Shown: in pieces, positions 43,430 through 55,329 of the stretch
Position numbering within the stretch: the first letter of the stretch is position 1
Layout: each line of letters starts with the position of its first letter
Assembly (NCBI RefSeq): GCF_007859205.1
Contig: NZ_VOHP01000001.1
Coordinates: 310,001 to 374,000, forward strand
Direction of reading: 5' to 3'
Length of the DNA stretch: 64,000 nt
DNA from: Streptococcus sp. sy004
GTDB lineage: Bacteria > Bacillota > Bacilli > Lactobacillales > Streptococcaceae
Position numbers and translations under genes: made by a program
Notes under the pieces: generated by a model
Database searches by the model: none
What the model was told of the DNA's origin: nothing
What the model saw: the letters and a program-made list of their open reading frames with translations, nothing else

Positions 43430-44710
43430 ATGGATACGATTATTATTGAAGGTGGCTCAACTCGTCTCAAAGGCCAAGTGACGATTGAAGGGGCAAAAAA
43501 TGCTGTTTTACCCTTGCTAGCTGCTACAATTTTACCACAAGAAGGTAAAACATTATTACGAAATGTCCCTATTTTATCAGATGTTTTTACCATGAACAAT
43601 GTGGTTAAAGGGTTAAATATTGCCCTTGAATTTAATCAAGAAAAAAAAGAAATTTTAGTAGATGCTACTGGAGAAATTCTTGATGAAGCTCCCTATGAAT
43701 ATGTTAGTCAAATGAGAGCTTCTATTGTCGTTTTAGGTCCGATTTTAGCTCGTCAAGGACATGCCAAAGTATCGATGCCAGGCGGTTGCAGTATTGGTAG
43801 TCGTCCCATTGACTTGCACCTTAAAGGTTTGGAATTGATGGGGGCTAAGATTTCTCAAGTGGGTGGAGATATTACTGCCACAGCAGAAAAGCTAAAAGGT
43901 GCCAATATTTATATGGACTTTCCAAGTGTTGGAGCCACACAAAATTTAATGATGGCAGCTACCTTGGCTGATGGTGTGACTGTGATTGAAAATGCTGCTC
44001 GTGAACCTGAAATTGTTGACTTGGCTGTTTTGCTCAATAAAATGGGGGCAGATGTCAAAGGAGCTGGTACAGAAACCTTAATCATCACAGGCGTAGAACG
44101 ACTTCATGGTGCTGAACATGATGTGGTACAAGATCGCATTGAGGCTGGAACATTTATGGTTGCAGCGGCGATGACTTCTGGTGATGTTTTAGTTAAGGAT
44201 GCGATTTGGGAACATAATCGTCCATTGCTCGCCAAACTTACAGAAATGGGAGTTGAGGCCACCGAAGAAGCAGATGGAATTCGAATCAAGTCTGATTTAA
44301 CTAAATTAAAACCTGTAACCGTTAAGACCTTACCACATCCTGGTTTTCCAACTGACATGCAGGCTCAGTTTACAGCCTTAATGGCTGTGGTTAATGGAGA
44401 GTCAACCATGATTGAAACAGTTTTTGAAAATCGATTCCAGCATTTAGAAGAAATGCGTCGTATGGGACTACATTCAGAAATTCTGCGTGACACAGCCATT
44501 ATTCATGGTGGACAAGATTTACAGGGAGCACCAGTAATGTCAACGGATTTGCGTGCTAGTGCAGCCTTGATTCTGACAGGGATGGTGGCTAAAGGGCAAA
44601 CAAAAGTCACTAAGTTAAATCATTTAGATCGTGGTTACTACCAATTCCATGAAAAGTTAAAGGCTCTGGGAGCTAAAATTGAACGTGTTAGTGAGGTAGA
44701 ACATGTCTAG
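43430..44710 (+). CDS. murA: UDP-N-acetylglucosamine 1-carboxyvinyltransferase MurA
   Basis: First committed step of peptidoglycan synthesis: adds enolpyruvate from PEP to UDP-GlcNAc. The active-site Cys is in PGGCSIGSRPID, the residue attacked by fosfomycin. KNAVLPLLAAT near residue 22 and RAGAALILTG-like TDLRASAALILTG near the end are family blocks. Start is ATG 43430 after TGGAGAAATC (426 aa). Streptococci have two MurA copies; the position before epuA-endA identifies this one. It overlaps epuA by 8 bases. Confidence 0.94.
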   Translation: MDTIIIEGGSTRLKGQVTIEGAKNAVLPLLAATILPQEGKTLLRNVPILSDVFTMNNVVKGLNIALEFNQEKKEILVDATGEILDEAPYEYVSQMRASIVVLGPILARQGHAKVSMPGGCSIGSRPIDLHLKGLELMGAKISQVGGDITATAEKLKGANIYMDFPSVGATQNLMMAATLADGVTVIENAAREPEIVDLAVLLNKMGADVKGAGTETLIITGVERLHGAEHDVVQDRIEAGTFMVAAAMTSGDVLVKDAIWEHNRPLLAKLTEMGVEATEEADGIRIKSDLTKLKPVTVKTLPHPGFPTDMQAQFTALMAVVNGESTMIETVFENRFQHLEEMRRMGLHSEILRDTAIIHGGQDLQGAPVMSTDLRASAALILTGMVAKGQTKVTKLNHLDRGYYQFHEKLKALGAKIERVSEVEHV

Positions 44711-44888
44711 AAGAAAGTATGTCAAAAAACAGTTTCGACTTCTTGGTCTCGTGTTTTTATTAAGTCTTTTATGCTTTGCTATTGGCCTAATGATTGGCTA
44801 TGCTGTCTTAGGAACAGGTCGCAATCCTTTAGCTATTCTATCACCAGATAAATGGCAAGCGATTTTTGATAAATTTGCAGGGAGATAA
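44703..44888 (+). CDS. epuA: Small membrane protein EpuA
   Basis: 61 residues: a basic N-terminus RRKYVKKQF, then one membrane helix (about 13-37), then a short tail. The position between murA and endA matches the pneumococcal murA-epuA-endA locus. Database entries often call this family 'RNA polymerase subunit beta', which nothing in the sequence supports. Function unclear. Confidence 0.8.
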   Translation: MSRRKYVKKQFRLLGLVFLLSLLCFAIGLMIGYAVLGTGRNPLAILSPDKWQAIFDKFAGR

Positions 44889-44893
44889 ATTAA

Positions 44894-45769
44894 ATGGTTC
44901 AAATGAAATCTGGAAAAAAAGCCAAATCAACCTTATCGCTTATTGCTGTTTTAGCTAGTTTGGGATTAGGCTATTTAGGTGTTAATACGGACAGTGCTAG
45001 TAATCCTGTTCAAGCCATTATCAGCCAAGTAACAGGACAAACCAATAATCAATCCCTTACAAATAATGGGTCAAAAGCTAGTGAGAGTACTCCGACAGAA
45101 AGTCTAGCTCGATCTGTTCTAACTCCAGCCGTTAAAAAGCAGCTAGGAACAAAAATTAAGTTCAATGGTGCTGGGGCATTTATCATTAACGATAATAAAA
45201 CCTCTTTAGAAGCAGATGTCGCTAGTTTACCCTATGCGACTAACCAAACCAAAAAAGTCCAAGGAAAAACCGTTCCAACTGTCGCCAATGCTCTCTTATC
45301 AAGAGCTACGCGTCAGTATAAAAATCGTGAAGAAACAGGCAATGGGTCAACTTCTTGGAAACCAGCAGGTTGGAACCAATTATATGATTTAGCTGGTGAA
45401 TACAGTCATGCGGTCGATCGTGGTCATCTATTAGGCTATGCCATTACTGGTGGTTTGAAGGGGTTTGATGCTTCGGCTAGTAATCCTGAAAATATTGCCA
45501 CTCAAGCTGCCTGGGCTAATCAAGCTGATACAGCCGATTCAACTGGACAAAATTATTATGAAACCCTTATTCGTCGTGCCTTGGACAACAATAAGCGAGT
45601 TCGTTATCGCGTAACTCTTATCTATGATGGCAACAACATTTTAGCTTCAGGTAGTCATTTGGAGGCTAAATCTTCAGATGGCAGCTTAGAATTTAATGTT
45701 TTTATTCCTAATGTTCAAAGTGGTCTGACCTTTAACTATCGAACAGGACAAGTGAGTGTTAACTCATAA
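44894..45769 (+). CDS. endA: DNA-entry nuclease EndA family
   Basis: Membrane-anchored non-specific DNA/RNA nuclease. In pneumococci it degrades one strand during DNA uptake and also cuts neutrophil DNA traps. A signal anchor lies at about 12-31. The catalytic DRGH motif is at 175-178 ([11 protein letters not shown], His178 general base), and the metal-binding Asn lies in [12 protein letters not shown]. 291 aa. A Ser/Thr/Asn-rich linker (residues 45-75) joins anchor and nuclease domain. Confidence 0.9.
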   Translation: MVQMKSGKKAKSTLSLIAVLASLGLGYLGVNTDSASNPVQAIISQVTGQTNNQSLTNNGSKASESTPTESLARSVLTPAVKKQLGTKIKFNGAGAFIINDNKTSLEADVASLPYATNQTKKVQGKTVPTVANALLSRATRQYKNREETGNGSTSWKPAGWNQLYDLAGEYSHAVDRGHLLGYAITGGLKGFDASASNPENIATQAAWANQADTADSTGQNYYETLIRRALDNNKRVRYRVTLIYDGNNILASGSHLEAKSSDGSLEFNVFIPNVQSGLTFNYRTGQVSVNS

Positions 45770-45807
45770 CTTAGGGTATATTTAGGCATTTTAATGGATT
45801 TTTTGAC

Positions 45808-45836
45808 TTGTCAGCTTGGCTATTTTTTGATAGAAT
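45808..45836 (+). promoter_or_regulatory. Promoter of the pheS T-box transcript
   Basis: TTGTCA at 45808-45813, 17-base spacer, TAGAAT at 45831-45836. Confidence 0.55.
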
Positions 45837-45844
45837 AAAAAGGA

Positions 45845-46045
45845 ATTTAATAGTGGTCTGTGAGATTAGTAACTAAAGGGAACTTGTTAGGGAGTGTAAG
45901 CCGTGACTGAAAGCTTACTCAAGGAAAATTTAGCCAATTCACTCACATCAAAGATCAAACAAGTAAGGTCTGGCTTTATGCTAGATAAAAACGGATGGTA
46001 CCGCGTGTCAACGCTCCGCTTAGGAGTTTTGGCACGTTTTTCTTG
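45845..46045 (+). ncRNA. T-box riboswitch leader (phenylalanine), upstream of pheS
   Basis: The T-box core GGATGGTACCGCG lies at 45993-46005. The following terminator pairs CGTGTCAA...CTCC with GGAG...TTGGCACG at 46004-46036 and runs into a T tract. It occupies most of the 304-base gap before pheS. The amino acid is inferred from the downstream pheS/pheT genes. Confidence 0.88.
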
Positions 46046-46073
46046 TTTAAGCCACTAAATATTTGGAGGAAAT

Positions 46074-47114
46074 ATGGATTTACAAGCACAACTAGAAGAG
46101 TTAAAACGTAGCACGCAGGAAAAATTAGCTGGTATGACTCATAAACATGTCCGTGATTTGCAAGACTTACGCGTACAGGTTTTGGGCAAAAAAGGTAGTT
46201 TAACCGAGTTACTAAAGGGCTTAAAAGATTTGCCAAATGAGTTGCGTCCTGCTGTTGGTAAACAAGTCAATGAAGTGCGTGACCTTTTGACGACAGCCTT
46301 TGATGAACGTGTTAAATTAGTTGAAGAAATGGCGATTCAAGCCCAATTAGAGCAAGAAAGCCTTGATGTGACCTTGCCAGGTCGCAAACAAAATCTAGGA
46401 CACCGTCATGTTTTAACGCAGACCTGTCAAGAAATCGAAGATATTTTTCTTGGTATGGGCTATCAAATTATCGATGGTTTTGAAGTTGAGAAAGATTACT
46501 ACAACTTTGAGCGAATGAATTTGCCAAAAAATCATCCAGCTCGTGACATGCAAGATAGTTTCTATATTACAGAAGAAATCTTACTTCGTACACATACCAG
46601 TCCTGTTGAAGCTCGTGCCATGGATCAGCATGATTTTAGCAAAGGACCGTTGAAAATGATTTCGCCAGGGCGAGTTTTCCGTCGTGATACCGATGATGCC
46701 ACACATAGCCACCAGTTCCATCAAATTGAAGGGCTTGTTGTGGGAGAAAAGATTTCAATGGCAGACCTCAAAGGTACTTTATTGATGATTAGTCAAAAAA
46801 TGTTTGGTAAAGATCGTGAAATTCGTCTGCGTCCGTCTTACTTCCCATTTACAGAACCGTCTGTTGAAGTGGATGTTTCTTGTTTTAAATGCGAAGGCAA
46901 AGGCTGTTCAGTTTGTAAAAAAACAGGATGGATTGAAATTTTAGGTGCTGGTATGACTCATCCAAGCGTTCTAGAAATGAGTGGTCTTGATAGTAACAAA
47001 TATTCTGGTTTTGCTTTTGGAATGGGGCAAGAACGTATTGCTATGCTACGTTATGGTATCAATGATATTCGTGGTTTTTATCAAGGAGATAGCCGTTTTT
47101 CTGAACAATTTTAG
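46074..47114 (+). CDS. pheS: Phenylalanyl-tRNA synthetase alpha subunit
   Basis: Catalytic subunit of the alpha2-beta2 enzyme that charges tRNA-Phe. N-terminal coiled coil (1-85); class II core with [39 protein letters not shown], and the C-terminal motif 3 [18 protein letters not shown]. 346 aa. SD TGGAGGAAA. Confidence 0.97.
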   Translation: MDLQAQLEELKRSTQEKLAGMTHKHVRDLQDLRVQVLGKKGSLTELLKGLKDLPNELRPAVGKQVNEVRDLLTTAFDERVKLVEEMAIQAQLEQESLDVTLPGRKQNLGHRHVLTQTCQEIEDIFLGMGYQIIDGFEVEKDYYNFERMNLPKNHPARDMQDSFYITEEILLRTHTSPVEARAMDQHDFSKGPLKMISPGRVFRRDTDDATHSHQFHQIEGLVVGEKISMADLKGTLLMISQKMFGKDREIRLRPSYFPFTEPSVEVDVSCFKCEGKGCSVCKKTGWIEILGAGMTHPSVLEMSGLDSNKYSGFAFGMGQERIAMLRYGINDIRGFYQGDSRFSEQF

Positions 47115-47122
47115 GAGTTGAG

Positions 47123-47632
47123 ATGATTGTTAACATTTTAGAAAAAGATGTGTCAATATTAAGAGAATTGGCAATGGAAACCTTTGCTGATACTTTTGGA
47201 GAGTCAATCAAAGACGAAGATTTACAAACTTACTTTGCAACAGACTTATCTTTAGACACCCTATCATTAGAATTAAGAAACCCAGAATCTCAATATTACT
47301 TTATACTTGTCGATCATCAACCTGTTGGTTTTGTCAAAGTCAATCAAGGTTCTGCCCAAACGGAACAAGAGTTAGACAATGCCTTTGAAATTCAACGTTT
47401 ATATGTGAAAAAAGGCTATCAAGGGCTAGGTTTGGGTAAAAAATTATTTGAATTTGTTTTAGACTTGGCTAAAGCGTCTGGCTGCGACTGGGTATGGCTA
47501 GGGGTTTGGGAGCATAATTATAAAGCGCAAGCCTTTTATACCAAGTATGGTTTTGAAAAATTTAGCCAACATGAGTTTATCACAGGAGAAACCGTTGATA
47601 TTGATTGGTTGTTACGCCGACCTCTCAAATAA
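47123..47632 (+). CDS. GNAT family N-acetyltransferase
   Basis: Acetyl-CoA-dependent acetyltransferase of unknown substrate, resembling the PaiA-type group. The acetyl-CoA loop is [22 protein letters not shown] near residues 92-113, followed by [25 protein letters not shown]. 169 aa. It lies between pheS and pheT, an arrangement found in other streptococci, and is presumably under the same T-box. Confidence 0.88.
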   Translation: MIVNILEKDVSILRELAMETFADTFGESIKDEDLQTYFATDLSLDTLSLELRNPESQYYFILVDHQPVGFVKVNQGSAQTEQELDNAFEIQRLYVKKGYQGLGLGKKLFEFVLDLAKASGCDWVWLGVWEHNYKAQAFYTKYGFEKFSQHEFITGETVDIDWLLRRPLK

Positions 47633-47655
47633 CTGTATTAAAAGAAAGGAAAAAA

Positions 47656-50064
47656 ATGCTAGTAAATTATAAATGGTTAAAAAACTTGGTTGATATTGAC
47701 GTATCAAGTCAAGACTTAGCAGATAAAATGTCAACAACAGGAATTGAAGTTGAGGGAGTTAGTCAAGCAGGGGCTGGCCTATCAAAAATCGTGGTCGGTC
47801 AAGTTGTTACTTGTGAAGACATTCCTGATACTCATCTTCATCTTTGCCAAGTGGACACAGGAGATGATGAGCCACGTCAAATTATCTGTGGTGCTCCTAA
47901 TGTTGAAGCAGGAATTAAGGTCATCGTCGCCCTTTCTGGTGCTCGAATTAAAGATAATTACAAGATCAAAAAAGGAAAAATTCGCGGTTTTGAATCATTA
48001 GGGATGATTTGTTCATTGAGTGAGTTAGGCGTTTCTGATTCTGTCGTTCCGAAATCTTATGCTGATGGTATTTATCATTTGCCACTTGAAGCCAAGGTTG
48101 GAGATGATGCCCTTGCCTATCTTGATTTGCATGATGAAATTATCGAATTATCAATCACGCCTAACCGTGCAGATGCTCTTTCTATGCGAGGAGTTGCTCA
48201 TGAAGTTGCAGCTATTTATGGCAAGACTGTTAAATTTCCAAAAAGAGAAATTGTCGAAAGTGAAAAGGCAGCTAATCAAGTGTTAGCAATCACTCTTGAA
48301 ACTGATAAAGTGCCATTTTATTCAGCACGAGTTATTGAAAATGTCAAGATCCAACCAAGCCCACAATGGTTGCAAAATCTCTTGATGAACCAAGGCATTC
48401 GTCCAATCAACAATGTTGTCGATGTGACTAACTATTGCTTGCTTTATTTTGGTCAACCTATGCACGCCTTTGATTTTGATAAATTTGAAGGCCAAACGAT
48501 TGTACCACGTCAAGCCAAAGCAGGTGAAAAAATAGTTACACTTGACGGGGAAGAACGTGAATTAGTTAGTGAAGATATTGTCATCACTGTTGCAGACAAA
48601 CCAGTTGCCCTAGCTGGTGTTATGGGAGGAGCTAATACTGAAATTGACGATAACTCTCAAAGAGTGGTACTAGAAGTCGCAATTTTTGAAAAACAATCTA
48701 TTCGTAAGACAAGCAGTCGTCTGGGCTTACGCTCAGAGAGTTCAACTCGTTTTGAAAAAGGTGTCAATCAGGCTGATGTTTATGAAGCATTGGACTTTGC
48801 CGCTAGTTTGTTAGCAGAACTAAGTCAAGGACAAGTATTAGCTGGTCGAGTCGAAGCAGGTCAACTCGATTTAGAACCAGTTGATGTTTCAACTGATTTA
48901 GACTATGTCAACACGCGTCTAGGTACAAAACTCAAAATGAAAGATATTGTGGCTATTTTTAGTCAGCTAGACTTTGATTTTACAGCTAATAATGAAAAAG
49001 AGTTTACAGTTTCCGTGCCAAAACGTCGTTGGGATATTAGTATTCCAGCTGATTTGGTTGAAGAAATTGCTCGTATCTATGGCTATGATAAGTTGCCAAC
49101 TAAATTACCAGAAACAGATGGCACAATTGGAGAATTAACTCAAATGCAAAAACTGCGTCGTCAAGTACAAACGGTGGCAGAGGGTTTAGGTTTATCTGAA
49201 ATCATTACTTATTCTTTAACGACACCTGAAAAAGCGATTAGTTTCACCCCACAACCTAGCCAATTAACTGAATTAATGTGGCCGATGACTACTGAACGTT
49301 CCGCTCTTCGTCAAAATATGATTGCTGGTATGTTAGAAACACTAGCCTACAATGTCGCTCGTAAAAATACCAATCTGTCACTTTATGAACTTGGTCGTGT
49401 TTTTGAACAAACAGGTCATGTAAAAGAGGAGTTACCAACTGAGTTGGAGCATTTTGCCCTGGCTTTAACTGGTCTAGTTCAAGATAAAGATTTCCAAACA
49501 CAAGCAGTTCCTGTTGATTTCTTCTATGCGAAAGGAATGATTGAAGCCTTGGCTGAGAAATTAAATTTAACATTTGATTTTGTAGCTAGTCAAGAGTTAG
49601 CAGAGCTACATCCAGGTCGTACTGCCTTGATTTATTGTCAAGATCAATTAGTTGGTTTCCTAGGTCAAGTACATCCACAGACTGCTAAGGCCTACAATAT
49701 TTCAGAAACTTATGTGGCTGAAGTAAATGTTAGCCTGTTAGAACAATTGTTACCTAACAATAAGACCTTTACCGAAATTACTAAGTATCCAGCTATTTCT
49801 CGCGATGTGGCACTCTTAGTCAAATGTGAAATAACTCATGGTGACATTATCAAAGCCATTGAAAAAGCCGGAGTCAAACGTCTTACAGCGGTTAAACTCT
49901 TTGATGTTTACACAGGACAAAATATTGATTTGGATAAAAAATCAATGGCCTATAACTTAACTTTCCAAAATCCAGAAGCAAGTCTGACAGATGAAGAAGT
50001 ATTCAATTATATGAATAAGATTGTTAAATCACTCAAAGAAGAACTAGATGCTGAAATCCGCTAG
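47656..50064 (+). CDS. pheT: Phenylalanyl-tRNA synthetase beta subunit
   Basis: Structural and editing subunit of PheRS. N-terminal tRNA-binding EMAP-like domain ([23 protein letters not shown]), B3/B4 editing domain, B5 domain, and C-terminal anticodon-binding FDX-ACB domain ([18 protein letters not shown]). 802 aa. Start is ATG 47656 after AAAGGAAA. An in-frame GTG at 47605 lies inside the acetyltransferase gene. Confidence 0.96.
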   Translation: MLVNYKWLKNLVDIDVSSQDLADKMSTTGIEVEGVSQAGAGLSKIVVGQVVTCEDIPDTHLHLCQVDTGDDEPRQIICGAPNVEAGIKVIVALSGARIKDNYKIKKGKIRGFESLGMICSLSELGVSDSVVPKSYADGIYHLPLEAKVGDDALAYLDLHDEIIELSITPNRADALSMRGVAHEVAAIYGKTVKFPKREIVESEKAANQVLAITLETDKVPFYSARVIENVKIQPSPQWLQNLLMNQGIRPINNVVDVTNYCLLYFGQPMHAFDFDKFEGQTIVPRQAKAGEKIVTLDGEERELVSEDIVITVADKPVALAGVMGGANTEIDDNSQRVVLEVAIFEKQSIRKTSSRLGLRSESSTRFEKGVNQADVYEALDFAASLLAELSQGQVLAGRVEAGQLDLEPVDVSTDLDYVNTRLGTKLKMKDIVAIFSQLDFDFTANNEKEFTVSVPKRRWDISIPADLVEEIARIYGYDKLPTKLPETDGTIGELTQMQKLRRQVQTVAEGLGLSEIITYSLTTPEKAISFTPQPSQLTELMWPMTTERSALRQNMIAGMLETLAYNVARKNTNLSLYELGRVFEQTGHVKEELPTELEHFALALTGLVQDKDFQTQAVPVDFFYAKGMIEALAEKLNLTFDFVASQELAELHPGRTALIYCQDQLVGFLGQVHPQTAKAYNISETYVAEVNVSLLEQLLPNNKTFTEITKYPAISRDVALLVKCEITHGDIIKAIEKAGVKRLTAVKLFDVYTGQNIDLDKKSMAYNLTFQNPEASLTDEEVFNYMNKIVKSLKEELDAEIR

Positions 50065-50077
50065 TTAAAATAACTGC

Positions 50078-50106
50078 TAAACCGAGCTTAACCGCTCGGT
50101 TTTTTG
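50078..50106 (+). terminator. Terminator of the pheS operon
   Basis: Arms ACCGAGC and GCTCGGT around TTAACC, followed by a T run. Confidence 0.85.
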
Positions 50107-50213
50107 TGATACAATAATAAGAACAAGGAATATTTCTATTTTATAGTTAGTAGTCGCATTTTTCGAGCTTTTATATTAAAATAGATAAGATCATATATAA
50201 AGAGAATGTAACA

Positions 50214-51089
50214 ATGAAAGAACGTCTAGGAGTGGGAAAATCCCACAGTAAGATTATTTTAATGGGAGAACATGCTGTTGTTTATGGCTATCCAGCTATT
50301 GCTCTTCCCCTAACCGATATTAACGTCACTTGTCAAATCAAACCAGCTTATCAAAGTGTTCCTCAAGCAGAAAATAGTTTGGCACGAGCTATCGCCTTAG
50401 CCAAGGATTATTTAGGAAAAACAGAGTGTCAATTACGTTATGAATTGGTGTCACAAGTCCCAGAAAAAAGAGGTATGGGGTCTTCGGCGGCTGTTAGTTT
50501 AGCAGGAATACGAGCTGTTTTTGATTACTTTCAAGAGGAGTTACCAGACCATGTTTTGACCAATCTAGCTAATCAAGCAGAAAAAATAGCTCATAGCAAT
50601 CCTAGTGGCTTAGATGTTAAAACTTGTATGAGTCATCAAGCTATTAAGTTTATTAAAAACCAAGGTTTTGAACCACTATCAATCGATTTAGAAGCCTATT
50701 TAGTTATTGCTGATACGGGTATTCATGGTCATACCAGTGAAGCAGTACAAAAAATCGCAGATTTAGGGAAAAAAGCTAGTCCTTACTTAGAGCAATTAGG
50801 TGATTTAACCTTAACTGCTGAAAAAGCCATTAAAGCTAAGGAGTTAGAGAGACTTGGTCATAGTATGACAAAAGCTCATAAACAACTAGCCCAATTAGGT
50901 GTGTCTTGCGAGGTTGCGGATCATCTGGTTGAAAAAGCTCTAGCCTATGGGAGCTTAGGAGCCAAAATGAGTGGTGGTGGCTTAGGTGGTTGTGTCATTG
51001 CCCTTATAAAAAATAAAACAAACGCTCAAAAATTGAGCCAATATCTCAAAAAAGAAGGAGCTTGTCAGACATGGATTCGAAATCTGTAA
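50214..51089 (+). CDS. mvk: Mevalonate kinase
   Basis: Phosphorylates mevalonate to 5-phosphomevalonate. GHMP kinase fold: start GKSHSKIILMGEHAVVYGYPAIA, the ATP loop PEKRGMGSSAAVSLAG near residue 82, and the C-terminal GGGLGGCVIAL. 291 aa. First gene of mvk-mvaD-mvaK2-fni; overlaps mvaD by 19 bases. Confidence 0.96.
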   Translation: MKERLGVGKSHSKIILMGEHAVVYGYPAIALPLTDINVTCQIKPAYQSVPQAENSLARAIALAKDYLGKTECQLRYELVSQVPEKRGMGSSAAVSLAGIRAVFDYFQEELPDHVLTNLANQAEKIAHSNPSGLDVKTCMSHQAIKFIKNQGFEPLSIDLEAYLVIADTGIHGHTSEAVQKIADLGKKASPYLEQLGDLTLTAEKAIKAKELERLGHSMTKAHKQLAQLGVSCEVADHLVEKALAYGSLGAKMSGGGLGGCVIALIKNKTNAQKLSQYLKKEGACQTWIRNL

Positions 51090-52007
51090 GTGTCAAGTCT
51101 TATGCCAATATTGCCATTATCAAATATTGGGGGAAGGAAGATGCTAAAAATATGGTGCCTGCGACCAGCAGCATTTCTTTAACACTTGAAAACATGTACA
51201 CTCAAACACGCTTGACTGCCTTGGATTCCAATGCTTCAGCGGATCAATTTTATATTGATGGTATTTTGCAAAATGATCTTGAACATCAAAAAATCAGTCA
51301 AATTATTGACCGTTTTCGTCAAGATCAACCTGTTTTTGTTCGTGTTGATACTAGTAATAACATGCCTACTGCAGCAGGATTGTCATCAAGTTCCAGTGGG
51401 TTATCAGCCTTGGTTATGGCTTGTAATGATTTTTTTAAAACTGATTTAAGTCGAGCCGAATTGGCCCAAGAAGCCAAGTTTGCTTCTGGTTCATCTGCTC
51501 GTAGTTTTTTTGGTCCTTTGGCAGCTTGGGATAAGGAAACAGGTGCTATTTATCCAGTTAAGACAGATTTGAAATTAGCCATGATTATGTTGGTGTTAAA
51601 TGATCAGAAAAAACCAGTCTCTAGTCGTGACGGTATGAAACGCTGTATGGATACTTCAACAAACTTTTCTGACTGGATTGAGCAATCAACTACTGACTAT
51701 AAGATGATGTTAGAATTTTTGGCAACCAATGAGTTTACAAAAGTTGGTCAATTAACAGAAAAAAATGCTTTGGCGATGCACGCAACGACTACAACTGCCC
51801 ATCCAGCCTTTTCTTACCTAACAGAGCAATCTTATCAGGCCATGGAGTTTGTTAAAAGCTTACGCCAAAAAGGGTACGAGTGTTATTTTACAATGGACGC
51901 TGGACCTAATGTTAAGGTTCTTTGTCTAGAAAAAGACCTTGATCAGTTAGTGCCACTCTTTGAAAAACACTATCGTATTATTGTGTCTAAAACAAAGGAT
52001 TTGCCTA

Positions 52008-52015
<8 letters not shown>
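51071..52015 (+). CDS. mvaD: Diphosphomevalonate decarboxylase
   Basis: ATP-dependent decarboxylation of diphosphomevalonate to isopentenyl diphosphate. SYANIAIIKYWGK near the N-terminus, GHMP loop MPTAAGLSSSSSGLSAL near 98, and the late TMDAGPNVKVL. 314 aa from ATG 51071. A TTG at 51062 is in frame but has no advantage. The end overlaps the mvaK2 start by 8 bases. Confidence 0.96.
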
Positions 52016-54004
<1,989 letters not shown>

Positions 54005-54025
54005 CATAAAACTGATTAACCTAAG

Positions 54026-54063
54026 ATTTAGTTCTACTTGAATAGAAAGAACTAAATTTTTTT
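54026..54063 (+). terminator. Terminator of the mvk-fni operon
   Basis: Arms TTTAGTTCT (54027-54035) and AGAACTAAA (54048-54056) and a T run. It overlaps the 5' edge of the toxin remnant. Confidence 0.75.
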
Positions 54064-54242
54064 ATACTAGACAATATTTAGAAAGAATCTGGAGTAATGC
54101 CCTTAAGGCAGGCAAGCAAGTAGAAGTTTCTATCAAACTTAGATATGATGGTGCCTCTAAACGACCTAAAGAGTTTAAAATCAGATATAAAATTGATAGT
54201 CAAGAATTTTTAGAAAATATTCCCAATATCTCAAAACCCTAG
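54042..54242 (+). pseudogene. C-terminal remnant of a polymorphic toxin (likely DNA/RNA endonuclease of the LXG type)
   Basis: This frame is open from 54042 to a TAG at 54240-54242 and has no start codon that would make a gene. It encodes about 60 residues, including YLERIWSNALKAGKQVEV, LRYDGASKRPKEFKIRYKI and a short tail. This resembles the C-terminal end of the non-specific endonuclease domains carried by LXG/YeeF-type toxins. The next genes are DUF600/YezG-type immunity genes, the known partners of such toxins. The toxin N-terminus is absent. The domain assignment rests on memory of the family and should be treated as probable. Confidence 0.6.
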
Positions 54243-54252
54243 GAGAAAGTAT

Positions 54253-54711
54253 ATGACTTTACAAACAGAACTCAAATCCATTGAAAAACAGATGATTGAT
54301 TTAGCATTAGATTTTGCAAATCACCAAGTGGATGGTATTTATATTTATGCTGTTTTAGAACGAACGGTACAAAGTTTTGATGCTTTTTACCGTATTCAAA
54401 ATAATTACGTAGAACGACATTTTTTAAATGATTTTTTAAGTTCAGACTATCAAATAGATAAATCAAGTGATTATCAATTTGAATTTTTAGAAGATGGTTT
54501 AGATTTAATTTTTAAAATCATTGATTTACATCAATCAAGCGATAGCCCCTATCTAACTGAATTATGGGTAATCTATGACCATACATCAAATCAATGGCAA
54601 ACAACCTATAGCTATGAAGCTCGTTATGAAAAAGCTCCATTGCATGTCCAAATAACACCATACGAAGAATTTTACAAATGGTTTGATCAAGTCAAATCAC
54701 AAGGATTGTAA
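54253..54711 (+). CDS. YezG/DUF600 family immunity protein, copy 1
   Basis: Immunity protein of the YezG family, presumed to neutralise an LXG-type nuclease toxin from the cytoplasm. 152 aa, no signal or membrane helix. Family-like blocks are IEKQMIDLALDFANHQVDGIYIY at the start, ELWVIYDHTSNQWQTTYSYE and HVQITPYEEFYKWFD near the end. SD AGGAGAAAG at 54241. It follows the toxin remnant by 10 bases, so the toxin-immunity pair was once contiguous. The toxin is broken, leaving this an orphan. Specific toxin unknown. Confidence 0.82.
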   Translation: MTLQTELKSIEKQMIDLALDFANHQVDGIYIYAVLERTVQSFDAFYRIQNNYVERHFLNDFLSSDYQIDKSSDYQFEFLEDGLDLIFKIIDLHQSSDSPYLTELWVIYDHTSNQWQTTYSYEARYEKAPLHVQITPYEEFYKWFDQVKSQGL

Positions 54712-54723
54712 AAGCTAATCAAT

Positions 54724-54760
54724 CTAAACTCTCTTGTGATAGTATTCCAAGAGAGTTTAG
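54724..54760. repeat. Perfect 13-bp inverted repeat between the two immunity genes
   Basis: CTAAACTCTCTTG (54724-54736) and CAAGAGAGTTTAG (54748-54760) are exact inverted copies with an 11-base loop. There is no T run after it. It could be a hairpin terminator with a weak tail, an RNA processing stem, or a recombination scar. Confidence 0.75.
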
Positions 54761-54797
54761 TAAATATCATTTCTTTGAGATAGCTTAGGAGCAAACA

Positions 54798-55256
54798 ATG
54801 ACTTTAGAAACAAAACTCAAATCCATTGAAAAACAGATGATTGATTTAGCATTAAATTATGCGAATCATCAAGTAGATGGTGTTTATATTTATTGTGTAA
54901 CAGAAAAATATGTACAAAGTTTCGATCTTTTTTATCGAATTAAAGACACTTATATTGACAGGCATGAGTTAAATCATTTTTTTGATACAGATAAGCAAAT
55001 AGATAATTCTTCTGATACCGTCTTTGATATGCTTACAAAAGGTCTTGAGTATGGAGAAGATTTACAACAATTATGTTTGAGCTATGAGCAATCCTATCCA
55101 ACAGAGTTATGGATTATCTATAACCATACATCAAATCAATGGCAAACAACTTATAGCTATGAAGCTCGTTATGAAAAAGCTCCATTGCATGTTCAAATAA
55201 CACCATATGAAGAAATAGAGAAGTGGTTTGAGCAAGCCAAATCACAGAGATTGTAA
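54798..55256 (+). CDS. YezG/DUF600 family immunity protein, copy 2
   Basis: Paralogue of the preceding gene, also 152 aa. The first 20 or so residues and the last 40 are nearly identical to copy 1 (shared HTSNQWQTTYSYEAR and APLHVQITPYEE), while the middle 70 residues differ strongly. This pattern of conserved ends and a variable core is typical of immunity genes recombining to match different toxins. SD AGGAG at 54788. No toxin lies beside it. Copy 2 may protect against rivals' toxins. Confidence 0.82.
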   Translation: MTLETKLKSIEKQMIDLALNYANHQVDGVYIYCVTEKYVQSFDLFYRIKDTYIDRHELNHFFDTDKQIDNSSDTVFDMLTKGLEYGEDLQQLCLSYEQSYPTELWIIYNHTSNQWQTTYSYEARYEKAPLHVQITPYEEIEKWFEQAKSQRL

Positions 55257-55272
55257 TTTTGTATAATCACAC

Positions 55273-55303
55273 AAAAAGTCTTATTAAAAAATAAGACTTT
55301 TTC
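55273..55303. terminator. Bidirectional terminator between immunity gene 2 and mvaA
   Basis: Stem AAAAAGTCTTATT / AATAAGACTTTTT with loop AAAA, between convergent genes. Confidence 0.8.
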
Positions 55304-55329
55304 TATTCACTATTTTTGAATTACTCTTA

